This document shows positions 58,201 through 64,000 of a stretch of DNA of 64,000 nt, in pieces. A program made the position numbers and the translations under genes. Within the stretch, counting starts at the first letter, position 1. Each line of letters opens with the position of its first letter. Below the pieces are notes generated by a model. It ran no database searches and was not told the origin of the DNA. It saw only the letters and a program-made list of their open reading frames with translations. This DNA is from Trichobilharzia szidati. Its lineage: Eukaryota; Platyhelminthes; Trematoda; Strigeidida; Schistosomatidae. The DNA lies in the NCBI GenBank assembly GCA_944472155.2, contig OX235271.1, positions 96,981,256 to 97,045,255 on the forward strand. Direction: 5' to 3'.

Positions 58201-61200
58201 CGGTCCGTTTTGCAACAACTGACCAGTTAGCTAGGGTTACCGCGTTTTGGATTGCAAGTATGTCCGCTTTTCGAATGTCTGGATGAGCAGATGTTGACCT
58301 ATGTGTGAGAGCATGAATCTTAAACGTAAAAGTAGTAACTACATGGTGACTCCTGCCTAGCGACACTAACATCCTCCTTATGGTGTGTTAGCACCAAGTC
58401 TAGATTAGATGGATCATGTTCAGGACGGTATCGTGTTGGTGCATGTATATGCTGCACAAGTACATTTCCAAATAATGTCAGTGTAAGTTCTCTGTTGAAA
58501 CCGGTTTACAAGCTGGTGGATGTTAGTTCCTCTCAATTAATATGTGGTACATTAAAGTTGCGTACTATGAGACACCTGTTTCTACCACTCCATGCCCTGA
58601 GGTGATTTAATACGAAATTATCAATTTGGTTGGTGGGACTTCTAGACCAGTAAGCCGACTCTGCACGTTTCCACAACTGGGACAGTAATTAGAAAACTGA
58701 GACAATGTTCTTAAGGTATTTAGAAAATGACTTTTCGAGTAAAATTTATTGCTTGTAATTTTGCGATGGAATGTTTTTATGATATGCTAACAAAAAAACA
58801 AATTGTGTTCCAAATGTTACTAAATGAAATGCGTTATTGTTCCATATGGAACTGTCAAACTAACATAGAATTACACTCTGCTTCAGTGACCAAATTTTAC
58901 TCTTGTGTTTACTCCATTTTTAATTTTCACCTCTCTAGTGTTTTATGGGATTTTATAACATCAGTTTACATCTATAAGTCAATTGAACCATTTATTGTTC
59001 TTTTTATAGGCTCTGGGAATCTCAGACGGATTTGTTTGTACGCCAGCCTGCATTATCTGGTCTGCATTCTGTCGTGCAAATCTTGGCTTTTGGTATGGCT
59101 TTGGCGAAAGTTGATCCGGAGATGTATGTTGAGAAACTGAATATTTTGCCTGGAAAGCTAAAAAAAGTTGCAAAAAAGTTACAAAACAGTGGTTTAATAC
59201 CTAAAGCTCACTTTTTCAGCATACGAGAAGTTGTTGATTTATCACCAACGGTAAGCATACTTACATTGTTGAAGTCATGAGTTACCAATAGCTCAGATAC
59301 AACGGTCATTGCTCATAGTGTTGTATATCTGCATGTACGCTCACTATTAAATCGAGTGGTATGAATAATCTAAAGCGCATATTGTGGACTATACATGATT
59401 GCTAGATTCTGAAACAGCAATGGAAGACTAATGTTTGATCCCACAACCAAATGTTTGAGGCTATGATGTCTAGAACAGCAGGTTACATTTTCGTAAATGT
59501 GGCGATTTGTATTCTCGGACTTGTTTTGCACTTCAATTATTCAGTCATTAATAGTCACAGTTAATAGTATTCGAGTGTTTGCAAATTGAAACAACCATAG
59601 GTTGTGAATGACGTGACATGTATCAGGTTTTGTACTACCCTTTCAAGGTCAATACTGGCCGTCATAAACACTTTTTATGCACATTGGGTGGTAATAGGCT
59701 AGTCATTTAATTCCCATACTAATTCCGATTTTACGTACCTCAAATGGTAAATATTTGTTTATATATTTTCATTTTTAGAAGATACTATGTATGATTGGTG
59801 ACCTTTTGTGTCAGAAACCTGGCCCCGTTCTAGTCATTTTGGACCAGCTTGTTTATATGTTTCCAGGTGTAAGTGCATTTGTTTTTCATTTAAATATTCT
59901 ATACCTTTCTTTTATTATAACCAAGTGTAAAATGTCAGAGTAATTTTTTGTTGTTGTTGGGAAAATAGAACTAATGATTTATTTAACCCTGTAAACTCAT
60001 TGGAAGTGTGTTTAAAGTACTTCAGAAATACTCAAGCAGTGAGTGAACATTTAGGGCTGCATATAATAATCTGTAATGATACTTTGACGTGCTACTGTAA
60101 CTTTTTTTTCATGGAATGATTCGATGGTTTAATTGTTTTAGCTGTACACAGTTGCGTTTGAAGTACCAATCAGGATATGCGAAATATAATCCTATTATTA
60201 CCCTCGAACGTGTGCCTACTTGAAATTCAACGCTAATTAAACTTTTGTGTCGCGTAAAGAGTTGTTGAGTAATTTATGTCACGCTGTATGAAAATCGGCC
60301 ATTTTTGGAAATTAATTTCGAGTTTATTTATCTTTTCTGCATAATAGGAGTATCCTGAGATACTTGGGATTTAAAGTGGTATCAAATGTTTTCCATGTAA
60401 TCCTTTATTTTTCTTTGTTTAATCCTTTTTATAGTTTATTGTGGATGAATCAGCTCTATCTAAAATTATTGAAATCTTAATGCGAGCAATCCGTATATCT
60501 TCATTGGATCATTCCGACCCAAGTAACACGACAAAATCGTCTAAAACATCCGAAGAACCTTCTGTTTTAGCCTTGGATATATTTGTTAGATTGGTTGGAA
60601 CTTTGTCCACTTACGGCGCAAAATTCACTGGTATATACTTTGTGTTATTTCTTCTTTTAATTTACTCTTAAACATTTTTTATTTTTAAAAAAAGGCGTAC
60701 AAGTGTGAAGTAAAGTCATAAAGTCATTTCATTTTCAAAGAAAAATATCCCTAAATAAAAAGAATGAACATATTGAAATGTTATCCTTTCTTCTCTTACA
60801 GATTTGCCTCGGATACTACTCCAACTATTTGATGTGCTTCGTGCTTTCCCAACAACATTAGCTCATTCAGAAGCTCGTTTAAATGCATGGTGGCATTTTA
60901 TTTGTTGCTTACCTGCAGATCTACTTAGCGAAGGTTTTAGAAAGGTATCTGTTGTAATAGTTTTCACTTTATTTATTTGACTACTTATCTAACGACAAGT
61001 TTGAACAGGCAAAAAGGCAATAATGTGACTCGACATGTTGGTGACTTCTGAGATTTTTTAAGTCTTATGAACGAAGCAGCCGTTTCATATTAGAGGCTTG
61101 ATCTTCTGGTGGTTTGCGTAATCGTTGGATAGGGGATCTGCTAAGTATCAGCATCACGGATGCGATCTAGTATCATTTCAACATCCGCCGTTATTAATAC

Positions 61201-63243
61201 TGAAATATTGATGCATATACGGGCGCATGTAAGCTGTCGATAACAGCTTTTATTATTAAGAATCAACTCTCCACCCACTCGACTTCTTTTTTTTCTTTGT
61301 TATTTGTAATGTCCGGCTTGAATGCATCTTTTCATTAGGATTTACACGAAAACACTTTAAACGAAATTTATTGAGATACATTTTGACACTTATTCACATG
61401 ATTTTGTTAGATATTTGCATGGAAATAGGTTTGTTAATGCTGTTAATGCTTCATTTTCCAATGAATGTCCTCAACATAAGCCTTCATTTGCCTATTGCCA
61501 GTAGCATATTTAAGACTTTTACGTGACTATTTTCTGTAGTTGAGTGTTTTTTGGTCTTTATAATATAGTGTTTCACTTTTCCTTTGAAATTTCGCTTCTC
61601 AGTTCTTATCTCCTTTCCTGGCAAACCTTCTGGGACGTTATCTTAGCATCAGCGCTCCTCAAGGAGATCGTAAGTCTGTTTTTTTTCTAAGTGAAGTTTT
61701 TCGTTATTGGTAATTTCGTTAATTTACTGACAATAAGTGAGTATGTCTTTAAGTTAGAATCTGTTACTTTAACTTATCCTTTTGTAATTTAATGTGGCAC
61801 ATCCAGGTTTTCTTTCTCTCGTAAGAATACTTTCACACTTTGTATATTTAGGTTTCATTCATGCATTGATTTACGTTTTTTGCAGTTCAAGTGTGTATGG
61901 AGAAATGAAGCGTGTTTAGAATATATTCAAATGAATGATGACGAATTCTTTGTAATAAAAGTGAAGATTTTCATGCTTGGCAGGTGAATTAAGAATGAGA
62001 TGGAAGTAGTACCAAAAGAGTAGACTGCCAATCATTAACTACCAGTGAAATTACTCGTTCGAGTCTTCGGAGTATCTGAAGTCTCTAGTTCTGTCTGTCT
62101 GGATTCAACATAGAACTTGGCACTGAAGTGCAGCAGTTCGAGTTGCCACGTTCCAAATAGCACACAAAGGTAGTCAAGAAGATGAGTGAAGAGAATCAAT
62201 AGAGTTTTGACAAGTATAAGAGTGAAACAGAATGAGTAATGGTAGAAAGGAACATGAAAGATTACAGAGATTGAATACATCTGCGCCATTGACAACGATT
62301 TTGAGCCATGTCACCTATTGTCTCCAGCCATTGATTCTTAGGGTCCTGAGGGCGGGCCCCAACCCGGAAGTCTGCATCTCCCTACCTGATTCAGTTTAAC
62401 TGTTAAGGATTTCATGGACTGATGCCATGTTTTTGTTTGGCCACCACTCACTCTTTTCCAACCTGCATCTATATCAGCTAGTAATGCCCGTCGGGGGAGG
62501 CGATGGTTAGGCATGCGCGGCACGTGACCTAGCCATCTCAATCTATTGATTGATTGATTGATTTTCCCTCCTTGCCCAACACTACGCCTAACGTCAACAT
62601 TACTTACCTTAATATACCACCTAACGTGAGAAAGAGATCGTAGACATCTATGATCAAAAACAGTCAACCTTTTCATATCTTCAATTCGTATTGGCCATGT
62701 TTCAGAGCCATAGAGAAGGACGGAGCGAACTGCTGAGCAGTGCACATATCCCTTGGTTGTGTACTGTCTAGTTAGTTATTTTCAGACTAATAGGTTCGAA
62801 ATAAGTATGAAACTTGGGCACTGTGGTAGAGCATAACTCCATTATGGATAAGATTTTATTTTGATAAATCACACAGTGTTGATATGATTATGAGCAATAG
62901 TTTATGCTCGAAACGTCATCAGTTAATATAACTGTACAACACTGTGTGATTTATCAGAATAAAATCTTATCGATAATGGAGTTAATAGGTTCAAAATCAA
63001 TTGTAGTAGTGTATATTCCTTTTTGATTTTGTTAAGCATGTTCCCACTTTTCTCGGCAGTTCTAACTTCTCTCTTTTGTGAATACAATGCACTTAATTTA
63101 TTGCCAAATCAATTTCCTAGTTTTGGGCGAAATTCAGTGTACAAACCTTATGTAATACAATCGCCGTTGAAATTGTTAAGAACATTATCCTGTCTTTTCA
63201 TCGTTTTGCTCTTCTGTCGATTAAATCCTCTTGTTTTGGTTCA
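55181..63243 (+). CDS. RIF1: RIF1-like HEAT-repeat protein, partial gene model (N-terminal part)
   Basis: Exons at 55181-55260, 55293-55638, 55700-55761, 59010-59250, 59779-59868, 60435-60630, 60802-60944, 61603-61669 and, less surely, 63060-63243 join with agreeing phases. The product is helical and HEAT-like throughout. The segment LNAWWHFICCLPADLL followed by SPFLANLLGRYLSISAPQGD resembles the RIF1 N-terminal HEAT region around its ..WWYLL.. and ..SPQG.. motifs. RIF1 is a telomere, replication-timing and DNA-repair scaffold that recruits PP1. The assignment rests on memory of the family. The gene should continue past the window. Exon 2 has an in-frame TAG (55450-55452) in the simplest model. 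Confidence 0.6.
55293..55638 (+). CDS. RIF1-like exon 2 (contains in-frame TAG)
   Basis: Begins after TTCTTTCTAG and reads SLLKTNNLSGISNANLEKLV, then continues in one frame to the donor CACAG|GTATCT. The frame holds on both sides of a TAG at 55450-55452 (..KCETL*VSLDNVLL..). Possible explanations are a real nonsense mutation, a sequence error, or a phase-preserving small intron such as 55377-55481 (CT|GTGTAA to GGATAG). The second half (ESIVSAVLETLKKSKMKDVW) is clearly coding. Confidence 0.6.
55700..55761 (+). CDS. RIF1-like exon 3
   Basis: A 62-base exon after CTACTTTTGCAG, encoding VHSSSSRNSIVCEHTCNFFS plus two bases, with donor AA|GTGAGT. The preceding intron is about 61 bp. Phase matches exon 4 across a 3.2-kb intron. 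Confidence 0.6.
56280..58690 (-). mobile_element. Decayed CR1/jockey-like LINE in a RIF1-like intron
   Basis: Reading the minus strand from 58690 down: an endonuclease-RT linker region (LGRSHHVVTTFTFK at 58372), RT fingers (KPSKTPGPNGLYPRLLTSLA at 57690-57600), the motif B region (GGVSQGTVLGPLPFLLYVND at 57133) with a degraded FADD (FEED), and a C-terminal region (RLRLRGHHKKVV, FSHRVVNDWNSLPNSL near 56400). Frames shift and stops interrupt, so the copy is dead. It lies wholly within the 3.2-kb intron between RIF1-like exons 3 and 4. Confidence 0.8.
59010..59250 (+). CDS. RIF1-like exon 4
   Basis: After TTTTTATAG the first base completes a Lys codon, then LWESQTDLFVRQPALSGLHS and a further helical segment to VVDLSPT; donor ACG|GTAAGC. 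Eighty codons of HEAT-like alternating helices. Confidence 0.72.
59779..59868 (+). CDS. RIF1-like exon 5
   Basis: Thirty codons (KILCMIGDLLCQKPGPVLVI then LDQLVYMFPG) between ATTTTTAG and the strong donor CAGGT|GTAAGT, phase 0 on both sides. Confidence 0.68.
60435..60630 (+). CDS. RIF1-like exon 6
   Basis: Begins after TTTTTATAG with FIVDESALSKIIEILMRAIR, has a Ser/Thr-rich loop, then LALDIFVRLVGTLSTYGAKF; donor ACTG|GTATAT leaves one base that exon 7 completes as Asp. Confidence 0.72.
60802..60944 (+). CDS. RIF1-like exon 7 (AWW motif)
   Basis: Follows TTCTCTTACAG. Encodes LPRILLQLFDVLRAFPTTLA then ARLNAWWHFICCLPADLLSE, the part most like RIF1. Donor AAAG|GTATCT, phase 0. Confidence 0.75.
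61603..61669 (+). CDS. RIF1-like exon 8 (APQGD motif)
   Basis: Follows TTCGCTTCTCAG. Encodes FLSPFLANLLGRYLSISAPQ then GD, and ends at GATC|GTAAGT. The SAPQGD end lines up with the SPQGN segment that follows the WW motif in vertebrate RIF1. Confidence 0.72.
62070..62760 (-). mobile_element. LINE 3' fragment (RT C-terminus)
   Basis: The minus strand encodes [20 protein letters not shown] and [20 protein letters not shown], the conserved end of a non-LTR RT, followed by a shared 3' UTR (the revcomp of ACGATTTTGAGCCATGTCACC is seen in all copies). It is the same family as 10075-10870 and 18880-19612, and lies in an intron of the RIF1-like gene. Confidence 0.78.
63060..63243 (+). CDS. Possible RIF1-like exon 9
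   Basis: An open frame after TTCTCGGCAG completes the codon left by exon 8 and encodes LTSLFCEYNALNLLPNQFPS and further hydrophobic helical sequence up to the donor TTCA|GTAAGC. Phase and splice sites fit, but similarity to RIF1 is not evident, so this is tentative. Confidence 0.45.
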
Positions 63244-63269
63244 GTAAGCTTTTTAGTATCATTATTTTT

Positions 63270-64000
63270 CATGTTTCGGGCGTGGTTCACTACCTAATAG
63301 ATCAAGTGGTATTGACACTGTATTCAGACCCACTCAACCGTTTAGTAGTTTATGAAGAGTCATCATCTGAAGTAATGACAACCAGTGGTGTTCCCCACTG
63401 TTCCCATTCCTGTTTAGTTTCATCATATTATGTACTTATGGAATTGACATTAACTGACTTCAGCGACTTAGGAATTGACCTGTTGCCAGGGTATGTTCTT
63501 GTTGACTTAGAATGTGTGGATGATGTATAGTCTTCCTAGGTGAAAACTGATTAAATACTAAGTCTTCTGAACATCTTGAGCAGCTATCTTCGAATGTTTA
63601 GCATACGATTTGCTCCTATCAGGTGTTTAAGATGGTGCTGCCGTAGTAGACTACATCGACTCCTAGCTTAAAGATAAAGAGTGTGGGGGTAGAGGGTGTT
63701 GACCACTTCACTTATTTGAGAAATTGCATCAGCTCCAATGGACTAATCACTGATGGGATCTCAGCACGGATTCAAAAGCCTCATGTGGCATTCGCCAACT
63801 TTCGTAATTCTTAACGTAGATGTGGTATCCAGTTATCGATAGAGGAACGTGTGTACTGAGCACCAGTTTGTTCTGTCCTCCTTTATAGCTTTGAGATATG
63901 GTCATTAAACGTGAAAGAAAGACTTGAGAAGGTTAGCTGTATTTGACCATAAGTGTTTGCTTTCTATCTCCTACGTTAGGTGGTGTAGAGTGTTAGGTAA
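63270..64000 (+). mobile_element. LINE RT fragment running off the window end
   Basis: Decayed plus-strand RT: SSEVMTTSGVPHCSHSC stands for the usual SGVRQGCPLSP region, LVDLECVDDV for the YADD box, and near 63760 ISARIQKPHVAFANF and near 63870 VCSVLLYSFEIWSLNVKE correspond to the C-terminal region of the family at 62070-62760. It carries several stops and frame changes and continues beyond 64000. Confidence 0.7.

Noticed and set aside
1..64000. CRISPR arrays, bacterial operons or prophage
   Set aside because: No regular spacer-repeat array; genes are intron-split and eukaryotic.

Overview
This window looks like a piece of a flatworm genome, most likely a schistosome. It is AT-rich. Coding sequence is split into short exons with good GT/AG junctions. 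The repeats are of kinds known from schistosomes: a Penelope-like element with a GIY-YIG end, an RTE-class LINE, Ty3/gypsy remnants, tRNA-derived SINEs, and an Sm-alpha-like SINE that still shows a decayed hammerhead ribozyme. The species call rests on the character of the sequence, not on a database match.

Two host genes can be assembled by joining exons whose reading phases agree. The first is on the minus strand, from 22670 down to 9031. It is a nuclear receptor of seven exons and 936 codons, with a long N-terminal region, a complete two-zinc-finger DNA-binding domain, a basic hinge and a full ligand-binding domain ending in an AF-2-like helix. A possible extra 5' exon lies at 28109-28266. 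The second is on the plus strand, from 55181 rightwards. It is a HEAT-repeat protein whose exons 6-8 resemble RIF1. It starts with very short introns (32 and 62 bp), as schistosome genes often do, and carries one in-frame TAG in exon 2 that needs explaining. Isolated coding pieces at 44196-44650 and 54295-54507 (both minus) may be parts of other genes.

The rest is mobile DNA. 1-8 kb: a tRNA-derived repeat with hammerhead-like sequence, SINEs, and a Penelope-like element interrupted by a foldback insertion. 9-28 kb: nuclear receptor introns filled with LINE 3' ends, SINEs and more of the hammerhead-bearing repeat, then an Sm-alpha-like SINE beside a hairpin element. 30-34.6 kb: a repeat family with an inverted copy at 46.3-48.4 kb, an assembly gap, and a nested TIR element. 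34.9-39.9 kb: several LTR copies, gypsy integrase remnants, and a piece of glutamine-rich host-like coding sequence lying between two LTRs. 48.6-53.3 kb: an RTE-type LINE with an uninterrupted 1031-codon ORF (endonuclease plus reverse transcriptase), preceded by compound tandem repeats. 56.3-58.7 kb: a decayed CR1/jockey-like LINE inside an intron of the RIF1-like gene. 62-64 kb: two opposed LINE fragments.

The main points of interest are the hammerhead-like cores kept in several copies of a dispersed tRNA-derived repeat that often sits in inverted pairs, the apparently complete LINE with its tandem-repeat 5' region, the Q-rich gene fragment between LTRs, and insertions whose ends can be read by comparing filled and empty repeat copies.
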